A stretch of DNA of 64,000 bases. Origin: Herbiconiux gentiana. Its GTDB lineage: Bacteria; Actinomycetota; Actinomycetes; Actinomycetales; Microbacteriaceae. How positions within the stretch are numbered: position 1 is the first letter of the stretch; each line of letters begins with the position of its first letter. The position numbers and the translations under genes are program-made. The stretch is taken from NCBI RefSeq assembly GCF_024978135.1, contig NZ_JANTEZ010000004.1, positions 434,001-498,000 on the forward strand. The letters run 5' to 3'. Below, piece after piece: positions 15,605 to 24,089 of the stretch. The notes under the pieces are model-generated. The model made no database searches, was not told the origin of the DNA, and saw only the letters and a program-made list of their open reading frames with translations.

Positions 15605-16440
15605 GCATCCGCACCCGCCGCCTCGTCGAGCTCTCGGGCACCGCGGCCGAGGCCGCCCTGTCGGAGGACTCGGTGATCGTGCTGCCGACCGGCGCGATCG
15701 AGTTCCACGGCCCGCACCTGCCCCTGATGACCGACTACCTGATCGCCGACGCCGTCGCGAACGCCTCCGTCGAGCGCGCCGCCGCCGAGGGTCAGGACGT
15801 CTGGATCCTGCCGACCCTCGCCTACACCAAGAGCGACGAGCACCACTGGGCGCCCGGCACGATGTGGATCAGCTGGGACACGCTGATGCAGACCGTCGTC
15901 GAGCTCGGCAACTCGATCGCCGCCACACCGGCCCGCAAGCTCGTCTTCTTCAACGGGCACGGCGGCAACCTGGCGCTGCTGCAGGTCGCGTGCCGGGAGC
16001 TCCGCCGCCGCTTCGGGCTGCAGACCTTCCTGATGGGCGCGACCGTGCCGGCCGGGGCGCACGACGGGCCCGAGGAGCTGGGGCTCGGCATCCACGCCGG
16101 GCACTCGGAGACCTCGCTCGTGCTGCACCTGCGGCCCGAGCTCGTCGACCTCTCGGTGGCCGAGCGCAGCGTGCCCGCGCACCTCGCCGACTACGAGCAC
16201 ATCGGCTTCAAGAAGCGGGTCACCTTCGGCTGGCTCTCGAACGACTTCTCGACCAACGGCACCCTGGGCGACCCGACCGGGGCGACCGCCGAGTACGGCA
16301 AGACGCTGTTCGACGCGGCCGTGACCGATTCGGTGGCGGCGTTCGCCGAGATCGCGCGGTTCGACGCGGCGGGGCCGTCGCCCTCGGTCGCCGGCTCGGT
16401 CTCGAGCGCGGGATCGTTCTCGGCCGTCTCCGCCTCGTGA
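15601..16440 (+). CDS. Creatininase-family amidohydrolase
   Basis: The 279-residue protein has the creatininase metal residues E34-x-H36 with GPHLP, D45, H120 in NGHGGN and E170 in GHSE, so it should bind two metals and hydrolyse a cyclic amide or C-N bond. The family covers creatininase, MftE peptidase, FAPy deformylase and inosose hydrolase, so true creatininase activity cannot be assumed. No creatinase or sarcosine oxidase is nearby. The C-terminal 25 residues are a low-complexity Ser/Ala/Val tail. The stop overlaps the next gene's GTG start by four bases. Confidence 0.85.
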   Translation: MSIRTRRLVELSGTAAEAALSEDSVIVLPTGAIEFHGPHLPLMTDYLIADAVANASVERAAAEGQDVWILPTLAYTKSDEHHWAPGTMWISWDTLMQTVVELGNSIAATPARKLVFFNGHGGNLALLQVACRELRRRFGLQTFLMGATVPAGAHDGPEELGLGIHAGHSETSLVLHLRPELVDLSVAERSVPAHLADYEHIGFKKRVTFGWLSNDFSTNGTLGDPTGATAEYGKTLFDAAVTDSVAAFAEIARFDAAGPSPSVAGSVSSAGSFSAVSAS

Positions 16441-17027
16441 CCGCGCTCGACCCGGTCGCCGCTCCCCCGGGCACGGCCGGCCCCGACGAGCTGCTCGCCT
16501 CCTGGCTGCCCTCGAACGACGACCCGGTGCGCCCGCTGATGACGCTCTCCACCGTGTCCTCCAGCGGGTATCCGGATGCCCGCACGGTGCTGCTCTCGGA
16601 GCACGACGCCACGGGGCTGTACTTCCACACCGACTCGCGCTCGCGCAAGGTGGCCGACATCGCCGCGAACCCGCACGTCGCGCTGACCCTGCTGTGGCCG
16701 GGGCGGCAGCTCGTGGTGCAGGGCTCCGCGACCGTGTCGTCCGCCGCGGAGCAGGCGTGGGCGTACGAGCACCGCTCGCGCTATCTGCAGCAGCTGTCGT
16801 GGCTGAACACGGCGGCGTTCGCGGCCCTCGACGGTGCGACGAGGCTGTCGACGTGGGCGGAGTTCGGGCACGAGCATCCGTCGCTCGACCCGCCGGCCAC
16901 CTGGACCGGCTTCGTGGTGCGACCCGTGCGGCTCACCTTCTGGGAGGGCGACCCCGACACGGCGAGCCGCCGCACCGAGTACCGGCGCGACGCCGCGGGC
17001 TGGACCGCCTCGCTGCTCGCCGGATAG
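16437..17027 (+). CDS. PdxH-like FMN-binding oxidase family protein
   Basis: A 196-residue split-barrel flavoprotein. PDARTVLLSEHDATGLYFHTDSRSRKVADIAANP (in part) matches the FMN-binding strands of pyridoxamine-phosphate oxidase, followed by ALTLLWPGRQL and a C-terminal RRTEYRRDAAGW that mimics the PdxH end. The GTG at 16437 overlaps the upstream stop (GTGA), making this the last gene of the operon. It could be an FMN oxidase working on the same pathway rather than in vitamin B6 metabolism. The next gene is convergent and begins its stop 18 bases away; no terminator hairpin was evident between them. Confidence 0.82.
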   Translation: MTALDPVAAPPGTAGPDELLASWLPSNDDPVRPLMTLSTVSSSGYPDARTVLLSEHDATGLYFHTDSRSRKVADIAANPHVALTLLWPGRQLVVQGSATVSSAAEQAWAYEHRSRYLQQLSWLNTAAFAALDGATRLSTWAEFGHEHPSLDPPATWTGFVVRPVRLTFWEGDPDTASRRTEYRRDAAGWTASLLAG

Positions 17028-17045
17028 GGCGCGGCGCCGGCACCG

Positions 17046-18800
17046 TCAGTCTCGCCGGGCTGCGTGCGCGATCGCCTCGGTGAGCACCGTGAGCAGCCGC
17101 GGCGAGTCCATCGCGGGCAGCACCACCTCGATCAGCACCGCCTTGTCGGTCGTCGCGTGCGCCAGCTCGAGCGCGAACGCGAGCTCGTCCTGCGTCGCGG
17201 CCTTCGCGGTCACCACCCGGTCGGCGGCGCCGAAGGCGGCGGGGATGAGCGTCCAGTCCCAGGGCGCGATGTCCTGGTAGACGGCTTCCGGGCTCTGGAT
17301 CTTTCGCTCGACCGTGTACCCGTCGTTGTTCAGCAGGAACACCACCGGCGTCGACCCGCGGTGCAGCACCGTCGACAGCTCCTGGATCGTCAGCTGCGCC
17401 GCCCCGTCGCCCACGAACAGCACCGAGCGCCGCCCGGGCAGCGCCACCGAGGCGCCGAGCGTGGCGGGGATCGTGTACCCGATCGACGACCACACCGGCT
17501 GCCCGAGCAGGTCGCTCTCGTCGGGCAGCACGAGGTCGAGTGCGCCGTAGAACGAGGTGCCGGCGTCGGCGATCACCGTGGTGCGGGGGCGCAGCCAGCC
17601 CTGCACGGCGGCCCAGAAGTGCTCCTGGTCGAGCGGGGCGCCCGGCACGGGGGCCGCGGCGTCGGCGATCGGCGGATGCCCGACCGCCGTCACCGCGGGC
17701 CGCGACGTGCGCGCGAGCACGCCGTGCAGGGCGCGCAGCGAGTCCTCGAGGCGCACCCCGTAGAACGTGGTGTCGGCGATGCGGGCCGCGGTGAGCCCGA
17801 GCTCGATCGCCCGGTCCTCGTCGAAGCGCTGGGTGAAGAAGCCGGACAGGAAGTCGCTCATCACCGTGCCCGCGAGCACGAGCAGCGGGGCGTCGTCGAC
17901 CGCGGCGCGCGCCTCGTCGACGCGGGTGAAGGCGCCCATGTACGTGCCGAGCGACGCGGGGTGCGATTCGTCGAGCACCGCCTTCGACATGTTCTGCGAG
18001 GCGACGTAGACGCCGTCGTGGTCGGCGATCTCGCGCACCAGCGGCTCGAGGCTGCGGCGGTGCACCTGGGGGCCCACGAGCATCGTCACCTGGGTGCTCG
18101 CGGCCACGGCCTCGGCGAGCGCCTCGATGAACCGGTCGAGCTCGCCGGCGTCGCTCGTCGCGGCGCGCAGCGGGGAGCGGAGGTTCGCCGCGTGCACGGG
18201 CGCGACCGCGACGTCGGCCGGGATGCCGAGGTAGACGGGCTTGGATTCGCGGAGCGCCGTCATCAGGGCGGCGTCGATGTCGCGGGTCGCGGTGGCCGCC
18301 CGCACGATCGTCGCGGAGGCGGTGACCTCGCGGTAGGCGCGGTAGAAGTGCTCGTAGTCGCCGTCGATCAGGGTGTGGTGCAGGTGCGCGCCGGCGGCCT
18401 TCTGCACGGTGGAGGGCATCCCGGTGATCTGCACGACCGGTACGTCCTCGGAGAAGCTGCCGGCGACGCCGTTGATGGCCGAGAGCTCGCCGACCCCGAA
18501 GGTGGTGACGAGCGCACCGAGGCCGCGGCGCAGTCGGGCGTAGCCGTCGGCGGCGTAGGCGGCGTTGAGCTCGTTCGTCGAGCCCACCCAGTGGAAGCCC
18601 TCGACGGTGACCATCTGGTCGAGGAGGCTGAGGTTGAAGTCGCCCGGGAGCCCGAAGACGTGGTCGGCGCCGAGCTGCACGAGGCGGGAGGCGAGGTACT
18701 GGCCCGCCGTGACGGTGGTGGGCGCTGCGGAGCCGGGCTGTGCCGTGGCGTGGGCGGTGGCGGGCGCGTCGGGATCAGTGACCGTAGGGAAGTCGCTCAT
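17046..18800 (-). CDS. Thiamine-diphosphate-dependent 2-oxoacid decarboxylase
   Basis: The 584-residue enzyme has the three-domain ThDP fold. The catalytic Glu lies in STNELNAAYAADGYAR, histidines HLHH follow in the PYR domain as in pyruvate/indolepyruvate decarboxylases, and the C-terminal domain has the GDGAAQLTIQEL start of the ThDP motif with the closing NN about 25 residues later. It should decarboxylate a 2-oxo acid to an aldehyde in the cytosol. The first ~30 residues are low-complexity. It follows the MetF-like gene by three bases, so both are in one operon, although a shared pathway is not obvious. Confidence 0.88.
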   Translation of the reverse strand: MSDFPTVTDPDAPATAHATAQPGSAAPTTVTAGQYLASRLVQLGADHVFGLPGDFNLSLLDQMVTVEGFHWVGSTNELNAAYAADGYARLRRGLGALVTTFGVGELSAINGVAGSFSEDVPVVQITGMPSTVQKAAGAHLHHTLIDGDYEHFYRAYREVTASATIVRAATATRDIDAALMTALRESKPVYLGIPADVAVAPVHAANLRSPLRAATSDAGELDRFIEALAEAVAASTQVTMLVGPQVHRRSLEPLVREIADHDGVYVASQNMSKAVLDESHPASLGTYMGAFTRVDEARAAVDDAPLLVLAGTVMSDFLSGFFTQRFDEDRAIELGLTAARIADTTFYGVRLEDSLRALHGVLARTSRPAVTAVGHPPIADAAAPVPGAPLDQEHFWAAVQGWLRPRTTVIADAGTSFYGALDLVLPDESDLLGQPVWSSIGYTIPATLGASVALPGRRSVLFVGDGAAQLTIQELSTVLHRGSTPVVFLLNNDGYTVERKIQSPEAVYQDIAPWDWTLIPAAFGAADRVVTAKAATQDELAFALELAHATTDKAVLIEVVLPAMDSPRLLTVLTEAIAHAARRD

Positions 18801-18803
18801 GCC

Positions 18804-19853
18804 TCATGATGACAGCCCGAGGCGCTCCGCGACGATCCCCATCGCGTCGGCGAACTCGACCTCCGCGCCGGCCGAGGCGCCGCCGGAGAGGTTCACGCCG
18901 GCCACACCGTCGAGGGCGAGCATCCGCTCAGCCAGCTCGGTGACGGCGTCGAGGCCCTCGCGGTAGGGGTCGGCGGCGTGCAGGATGCGGTCGAGGAAGC
19001 CCTCGGGCAGCACCAGCGTGGTGAACGAGCGCAGCAGGCCGGCGCTGCCCCGGTCGATCACCATCGGGATGCACGGGATGAACGCGGGCTCGGCCCCCGC
19101 CTCGCGGGTGGCCTCGATGAAGCGACGCACGGGCTCGACGCCGCCGGCGTGGTTGACGAAGCAGACGTCGGCGCCCGCGAGCACCTTCTCGCGGAGGCGC
19201 GCGGCGCGCTTCTCGACGGGCGGGGAGGTGGGGGCTTCGGCGACCGAGACGAGGTGCCCGGCCGCGGCGGCGAGCGAGGCGAGCTCGGTCGAGTCGAGGT
19301 CGAACACGGGCTGGGCGTCGGGGCGTCCGCCGGTCGCGGTGTGGTCGCCCGTGACGCAGTGCACCCCGGCGACGCCGACGGCGCGGAGGCCGGCGAGCTC
19401 GCCCTCGAGGGCGACACGGTTGCGGTCGCGGCAGTTGAGGCCGGTCCAGACGGCGACACCCTGCTGCTGGATCAAGTGGGCGCGGTAGCTCGGCGGGAAC
19501 TGGACCCGGCTGCGTCCGGAGTCGCCGGCGAGGGTGGCGTCGACCCGGCCGGCGAGGGCGGCGGCGCAGTCGGCGAGCGAGACGCGGTCGACCGAGCGGC
19601 CGGGGAAGTCGGCCACGACGACCTGACGGGTGGCGAGGAGGGCCCGCATGGCGGCGGCGCCGGGCTGCGGGGCGGGTGGGTCGGACTCGGTGGGGCGGTC
19701 ACGCGTGCCGTGCCAGCGCACGGTGGGAGTGTCGAGGAACACGCAGCGGAACTCCCCCACCTCGCAGGTGCCGTCGAAGTCGACACCGCCGCAGGGCCCG
19801 TACTCCATGTGCTTCGGGCAGGCCGCGCGCTGCTCCGGCGTCACGACGCTCAT
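18804..19853 (-). CDS. MetF-like protein with N-terminal cysteine domain
   Basis: The first ~45 residues contain C12, C21, C30 and C37 around the motif CPKHMEYGPCGG, the domain usually attached to the C-terminus of actinobacterial and archaeal methylenetetrahydrofolate reductases. Residues ~60-349 form a MetF-like TIM barrel (VHCVTGDH, FVNHAGGVEPV and FIPCIPMV). The likely role is one-carbon metabolism, reducing methylene-H4F or a related folate or amine-coupled reaction. The domain order, cysteine part first, is unusual. It shares an operon with the 2-oxoacid decarboxylase and is divergent from allantoinase, 62 bases away. Confidence 0.75.
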   Translation of the reverse strand: MSVVTPEQRAACPKHMEYGPCGGVDFDGTCEVGEFRCVFLDTPTVRWHGTRDRPTESDPPAPQPGAAAMRALLATRQVVVADFPGRSVDRVSLADCAAALAGRVDATLAGDSGRSRVQFPPSYRAHLIQQQGVAVWTGLNCRDRNRVALEGELAGLRAVGVAGVHCVTGDHTATGGRPDAQPVFDLDSTELASLAAAAGHLVSVAEAPTSPPVEKRAARLREKVLAGADVCFVNHAGGVEPVRRFIEATREAGAEPAFIPCIPMVIDRGSAGLLRSFTTLVLPEGFLDRILHAADPYREGLDAVTELAERMLALDGVAGVNLSGGASAGAEVEFADAMGIVAERLGLSS

Positions 19854-19915
19854 GCCGCCAATGCTAGCCGTCTAGGCTTGTGCCACTTCCCCCGCCCGAG
19901 CACCGAGGAGCCCCC

Positions 19916-21394
19916 ATGACCGCGCCCTACGACCTCGTCGTCCGCTCCCGTTCCGTGCTCGTCGACGGGGAGTGGCGGGAGGCCGCCGTCGCCGTGCGCG
20001 ACGGCGTGATCGCCGCGATCGCGGAGTACGACGAGGAGCTCCCGGCGCAGGAGACCGTCACGCTCCCCGAGGGGCAGGTGCTCGTGCCCGGTGTCGTCGA
20101 CACCCACGTGCACGTGAACGAGCCCGGGCGCACCGAGTGGGAGGGCTTCACCACCGCGACCCGCGCCGCCGCCGCCGGAGGCGTGACGACGATCGTCGAC
20201 ATGCCGCTGAACAGCATCCCGCCGACCACCACCGTCGAGGGCCTGGCCGTCAAGCGCGAGGCGGCCGCGCCGCAGGCGAGTGTCGACGTGGGGTTCTGGG
20301 GCGGGGCCATCCCGTCGAGCCTCGGGTCGCTCGAGGCGCTCTGGAACGCCGGCGTCTTCGGCTTCAAGGCCTTCCTCGCGCCGTCGGGCGTCGACGAGTT
20401 CCCGCACCTGTCGACGCCCCAGCTGCGACAGGCCCTCGAGGAGATCGCCGGCTTCGGCGGGCTGCTGATCGTGCACGCCGAAGACCCGGATGCGCTCGAC
20501 ACCGCCGCGGCGACGGCCGCCCCCGCGGCATCCGCTGATCCTGCCCGCACCGAGGCCGGGTCCGGGGCCGCTGCCGGGGCCGGGGCCGCTGCCGGGGCCT
20601 CCACCGCTTCAGCCCCCGACGGCCGCGACTACGACGCCTTCGTCGCCTCCCGCCCCGACGCCGCCGAGCAGCACGCGATCGCCCACGTCATCGACGGCGT
20701 GCGCGCCACCGGCGCCCGCGCCCACATCCTGCACCTCTCCAGCGCCCGCGCCCTCGACGCCATCCGCGCCGCCAAGGCCGAGGGCCTGCCGCTGACGGTC
20801 GAGACCTGCCCGCACTACCTCGCCTTCTCCTCCGAGGAGATCCCGGCCGGCGGTACGCAGTTCAAGTGCTGCCCGCCCATCCGCGACGAAGCGAACCGCG
20901 ACCTGCTCTGGGAGGCCCTGCTCGACGGCACGATCGACCTGATCGCGAGCGACCACTCCCCCTCGACGGCCGAGCTGAAGTTCGCGGGCGACGGCGACTT
21001 CCAGGAGGCCTGGGGCGGCATCTCGGGGCTGCAGCTGTCGTTCCCGGCGGTCTGGACGGCGGCGCGCGAACGCGGCATCCCGCTCGAGCGCGTGCTCGGC
21101 TGGATGAGCGGAAACACCGCCGCCTTCGTCGGCCTCGACCAGAAGGGGGCCATCGAGGCGGGCCGCGACGCCGACCTCGTCGCCTTCGCCCCCGAGGAGG
21201 AGTTCGCGGTCGACGCGCGGGCGCTCGCGCACAAGAACCCGGTGTCGGCCTACGACGGGCGGAGCCTCCGGGGCGTGGTCGCGACCACGTGGCTGCGCGG
21301 CCGGATCGTGCACGGCGGGGCCGGCGAGCTGCTCGACGAGGGCACCCGCACGCCGCTCGGCGAGCTGCTCGCGCGACGGGGTTCCACCCGCTGA
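19916..21394 (+). CDS. allB: Allantoinase
   Basis: This 492-residue dinuclear amidohydrolase opens allantoin to allantoate. HVHVNEPGR carries the first metal histidines and the family Asn-Glu-Pro, FGFKAFL the carboxylated Lys, LIVHAED and HILHLSSA the later histidines, and SDHSP the catalytic Asp. ATG at 19916 follows GAGGAG and gives the family N-terminus. Between VHAED and [10 protein letters not shown] there is an unusual Ala/Gly-rich insertion of about 40 residues, partly encoded by two 18-base repeats (20563-20598). It lies directly upstream of uricase on the same strand, 125 bases apart. Confidence 0.95.
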   Translation: MTAPYDLVVRSRSVLVDGEWREAAVAVRDGVIAAIAEYDEELPAQETVTLPEGQVLVPGVVDTHVHVNEPGRTEWEGFTTATRAAAAGGVTTIVDMPLNSIPPTTTVEGLAVKREAAAPQASVDVGFWGGAIPSSLGSLEALWNAGVFGFKAFLAPSGVDEFPHLSTPQLRQALEEIAGFGGLLIVHAEDPDALDTAAATAAPAASADPARTEAGSGAAAGAGAAAGASTASAPDGRDYDAFVASRPDAAEQHAIAHVIDGVRATGARAHILHLSSARALDAIRAAKAEGLPLTVETCPHYLAFSSEEIPAGGTQFKCCPPIRDEANRDLLWEALLDGTIDLIASDHSPSTAELKFAGDGDFQEAWGGISGLQLSFPAVWTAARERGIPLERVLGWMSGNTAAFVGLDQKGAIEAGRDADLVAFAPEEEFAVDARALAHKNPVSAYDGRSLRGVVATTWLRGRIVHGGAGELLDEGTRTPLGELLARRGSTR

Positions 21395-21402
21395 ACCGCC
21401 TT

Positions 21403-21488
21403 GTAAATTAGACGTAAATTCCGCGTCCCGGCCACCGCATCCGTCATCTGCCCCGTCGGCCTGCCGACAGACTGGACAGGCGCGGAAT
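21403..21488 (+). promoter_or_regulatory. Candidate control region upstream of uricase
   Basis: GTAAATT occurs at 21403-21409 and again at 21414-21420, one helical turn apart, and is strikingly AT-rich for this DNA. GTCGGC at 21455-21460 pairs with GCCGAC at 21463-21468, and ATTCCGCG (21418-21425) is matched by CGCGGAAT (21481-21488). These suggest operator sites in the 125-base gap between allantoinase and uricase. The regulator is unknown. Confidence 0.45.
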
Positions 21489-21519
21489 CGAGCGTCCTCC
21501 GCGCAGTGAGTAGGAGACC

Positions 21520-22443
21520 ATGGCCATCGTCCTCGGAGAGCACCAGTACGGCAAAGCCGAGAACCGCATCGTGCGCATCTACCGCGACAGCCCGCGGCAC
21601 GAGATCCACGACGTCAACGTCTCCACCGCCCTGCGCGGCGCCTTCGACCCCGCCCACCTCACGGGCGACCAGGGCGCGGTGCTGCCGACCGACACGCAGA
21701 AGCAGACCGCCTACTCCTACGCCAAGGAGAAGGGCCTGACCTCGATCGAGCCCTACGGCCTCACGCTCGCCGCCCACTTCGTCGACGACGTCGAGCCCGT
21801 CACCGGCGCCCGCATCGAGATCGAGGAGTACGAGTGGGAGCGGGCCGTCGTCGACGGCGCCGACCACGACCACACCTTCGTGCGCAAGGGCCAGGAGGTG
21901 CGCACCGCCGCCATCACGGTCGAAGGGGTCGGCTCCTCCCAGACCTCGCACGTCATCGGCGGCTTCAAGGACCTCGTTCTGCTGAAGACCACCGGCTCGG
22001 AGTTCCACGGCTTCCTGGAGGACTCCTACACGGTGCTCGAGCCGACGAGCGACCGCATCATGGCGACCTCGCTGGTGGCCAAGTGGCGCTTCGTGATGGA
22101 CGAGGTCGGCGACCCCGCCGCCTTCGACTGGGAGGGCGTGTACCTCGGCATCAAGCGCACGATGGTCGGCGTCTTCGCGTCGCTGCACTCGCTCGCGCTG
22201 CAGCAGACCCTCTACGAGATGGGCAAGGCGGTGCTCGAGCAGTACCCGTTCCTGGCCGAGATCCGCATGTCGGCACCGAACAAGCACCACTTCCTCTACG
22301 ACCTCTCGCCGTTCGGCCTCACGAACGAGAACGAGGTCTTCAACGCGGATGACCGTCCCTACGGCCTCATCCAGGCCTCCGTCGTGCGCGACGACGCCTC
22401 CGCGGCCGGCTCGGCCTGGACGATCGCGGGCGGCTTCGCCTGA
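21520..22443 (+). CDS. uox: Urate oxidase (uricase)
   Basis: The 307-residue cofactor-free enzyme oxidises urate to 5-hydroxyisourate. The catalytic Lys (K12 in YGKAENR) and Thr (T57 in LPTDTQKQT) sit where fungal and bacterial uricases place them, and the two T-fold domains give the family length. The sequence continues with SIEPYGLTLAAHF and ends in a region containing PNKHHFLYDL, the conserved urate-binding part. AGTAGGAG before the ATG is a good ribosome site. It is convergent with the HIU hydrolase gene, with a strong hairpin between their stops. Confidence 0.96.
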   Translation: MAIVLGEHQYGKAENRIVRIYRDSPRHEIHDVNVSTALRGAFDPAHLTGDQGAVLPTDTQKQTAYSYAKEKGLTSIEPYGLTLAAHFVDDVEPVTGARIEIEEYEWERAVVDGADHDHTFVRKGQEVRTAAITVEGVGSSQTSHVIGGFKDLVLLKTTGSEFHGFLEDSYTVLEPTSDRIMATSLVAKWRFVMDEVGDPAAFDWEGVYLGIKRTMVGVFASLHSLALQQTLYEMGKAVLEQYPFLAEIRMSAPNKHHFLYDLSPFGLTNENEVFNADDRPYGLIQASVVRDDASAAGSAWTIAGGFA

Positions 22444-22486
22444 GTTGTTCTGCGCGCCGGTCCCCGCCCGGCGTGCGCCGGCGTGA

Positions 22487-22513
22487 CCGGCGCCGCCATC
22501 GTGTCGGCGCCGG
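22487..22513. terminator. Hairpin between the uricase and HIU hydrolase genes
   Basis: CCGGCGCCG at 22487-22495 and CGGCGCCGG at 22505-22513 form a perfect 9-base stem with a 9-base loop in the 73-base gap between the two convergent stops. There is no U tract on either side, so it would be a GC-rich bidirectional terminator or transcript end. Confidence 0.6.
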
Positions 22514-22516
22514 GGC

Positions 22517-22861
22517 TCAGCTGCCGCGGTAGGTGGAGAAGGCGAAGGGGCTGAGCAGCAGGGGCACGTGGTAGTGCGCCGCGGCGTCGGCGAGCTCGAA
22601 GGTGATCTGCACCTCGGGGTAGAACGCCTTCACCTCCTGCTCGGCGAAGTACGTCGCCGTGTCGAACCCCACGCGGTACCGACCGGGCTCGAGCGCCACC
22701 GGCCCCAGGCTGTTCACCCGCCCGTCCTCGTCCGTGCTCGCCGACCCGATCGTCACCCACGCCGCGCCGTCGTGGTGCTCGAGCACGACGGGCACCCCCG
22801 CGGCGGGTCGCCCGATCACGGAGTCGAGCACATGGGTGGTGACGTGGCTGCGGTCGGTCAT
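22517..22861 (-). CDS. uraH: 5-hydroxyisourate hydrolase (transthyretin-like)
   Basis: The 114-residue protein hydrolyses the uricase product to OHCU. It has the transthyretin fold signatures: THVLD near the start with H10, the central EDGRVNSL, and the terminal YRGS (111-114), which separates the enzymes from true transthyretins. The ATG follows GAGGAGCAGC. It is 46 bases downstream of the decarboxylase gene that catalyses the next step, so both are made from one leftward transcript. Confidence 0.95.
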   Translation of the reverse strand: MTDRSHVTTHVLDSVIGRPAAGVPVVLEHHDGAAWVTIGSASTDEDGRVNSLGPVALEPGRYRVGFDTATYFAEQEVKAFYPEVQITFELADAAAHYHVPLLLSPFAFSTYRGS

Positions 22862-22907
22862 GCTGCTCCTCGGGTGGTGATGGTGGGATCGACGGGCACG
22901 GTGGCGC

Positions 22908-23417
22908 TCAGTCGGCGGCCGGGTCGGGCGGGTACAGGCTCGCGAGCCGCAGCATGGTGATGTCGAGCAGCTCCCCCGCGACCGTGGCGGCCTCGGCCGC
23001 GTCGTCGAGCAGCAGCCTCCGCCGAAGCTCCTGCAGGATCTCAGCCCGCCCCCGCCCCGCTGCCCGGATGAGGAACACCCGATCGAACCGCGCCTCGTAC
23101 TCCCGGTTCCCCCGGGCGATCTCCTCGGCGAGCGCCGCGTCCGACGCCTCGGCCGCCGACTGCTCCGTGAGGCTGAACCGCTGCGCCTGCCCGTCGCCGG
23201 TCGCCCGCTCCCCGATCCGCGGATGATGCGCGAGCGCCGCCTCCACCTCCCCGGCCGTCAACGACGACGCGACCCGGTCGGCCACCGCGAGCAGCTGATC
23301 GTGCGACCCGAACGGCGCCGCCCCCGCGACCTCCTCGACGAACCGCTCCACCCCGAGACACGAGCGCAGCGCCTCCCGCAGCTCGATGCCGTCGACGACC
23401 GCCAACGCGTTCTCCAT
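22908..23417 (-). CDS. uraD: OHCU decarboxylase
   Basis: A 169-residue all-helical enzyme converting 2-oxo-4-hydroxy-4-carboxy-5-ureidoimidazoline to S-allantoin. The HPRIGE motif at 65-70, containing the catalytic His, and the later FIRAAGRGRAEIL-like helix (seen as FLIRAAGRGRAEIL) are diagnostic. It is the first gene of the leftward uraD-uraH unit and is divergent from the MocA-like gene only 32 bases away. Confidence 0.93.
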   Translation of the reverse strand: MENALAVVDGIELREALRSCLGVERFVEEVAGAAPFGSHDQLLAVADRVASSLTAGEVEAALAHHPRIGERATGDGQAQRFSLTEQSAAEASDAALAEEIARGNREYEARFDRVFLIRAAGRGRAEILQELRRRLLLDDAAEAATVAGELLDITMLRLASLYPPDPAAD

Positions 23418-23449
23418 CCCCCCAGCTTACGATGAGGGGCATGTCTCCC

Positions 23450-24061
23450 ATGCGCTCGGTCGGTGTGCTCCTCGCCGCCGGCGCGGGCCGTCGGATGGGC
23501 CGCCCGAAGGCCCTGGTCGAGGCCGCCGACGGCGAACCGTGGGCGGCGCGAGGCCTCCGCGTGCTGCTCGACGGCGGCTGCGACGAGGTGCTCCTCGTGC
23601 TCGGCGCCCGGGCCGCCGAGGCCCGCACCCTCCTGGCCGGCCCGCTCTCCGATCCCCGGGTGAGGGCGACGGATGCCCGTGACTGGGCCGAGGGCCTCTC
23701 CGCCTCCCTGGCGCACGGCCTCGCGGCGGCGCTCGAGGCCGACGCCGACGTCATCGTGGTGACGCTCGTCGACCTGCCCCACCTCCGCCCGGAGGCCGTG
23801 CAGCGCCTGCTCGCCGGCGCCCACCGCGGCACCCTCGCGCAGGCGTTCTACGACGCCCGTCCCGGGCATCCGGTGATCATCGGAGCCGACCACGCCCCGG
23901 CGCTGATCGACGCCCTCGGGGCCTCGCACGCCGATCGCGGCGCCCGGGCGTTCCTGGCGGTGAACGGGGCCGCGGAGGTCGACTGCAGCGACCTCGGCGG
24001 GGGTGACGACGTCGACAATGCGGTGCGAGCATCCGGGGCACCTGCTGGGAGCGGGGAATGA
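23450..24061 (+). CDS. MocA-like nucleotidyltransferase
   Basis: The ~203-residue protein starts with the nucleotidyltransferase signature LLAAGAGRRMGRPKAL and has the LVDLPHLRPEAV metal-binding motif, as in molybdenum cofactor cytidylyltransferase MocA. MocA makes the dinucleotide cofactor for xanthine-oxidase-type enzymes. GAGGGG at 23434-23439 is best spaced for the third in-frame ATG, 23450; starts at 23432 and 23441 are possible. With XdhC in the same window, it points to a molybdenum hydroxylase, probably xanthine dehydrogenase, encoded elsewhere. Related enzymes act on other nucleotides, so the exact product is not certain. Confidence 0.75.
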   Translation: MRSVGVLLAAGAGRRMGRPKALVEAADGEPWAARGLRVLLDGGCDEVLLVLGARAAEARTLLAGPLSDPRVRATDARDWAEGLSASLAHGLAAALEADADVIVVTLVDLPHLRPEAVQRLLAGAHRGTLAQAFYDARPGHPVIIGADHAPALIDALGASHADRGARAFLAVNGAAEVDCSDLGGGDDVDNAVRASGAPAGSGE

Positions 24062-24089
24062 ACGCGCACCGAGCGGGTTGACTCTCGGT

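Noticed and set aside
15601-16440. True creatininase
   Set aside because: Metal residues fit the family, but no creatinase, sarcosine oxidase or creatinine transporter context exists, and the family has several other activities.
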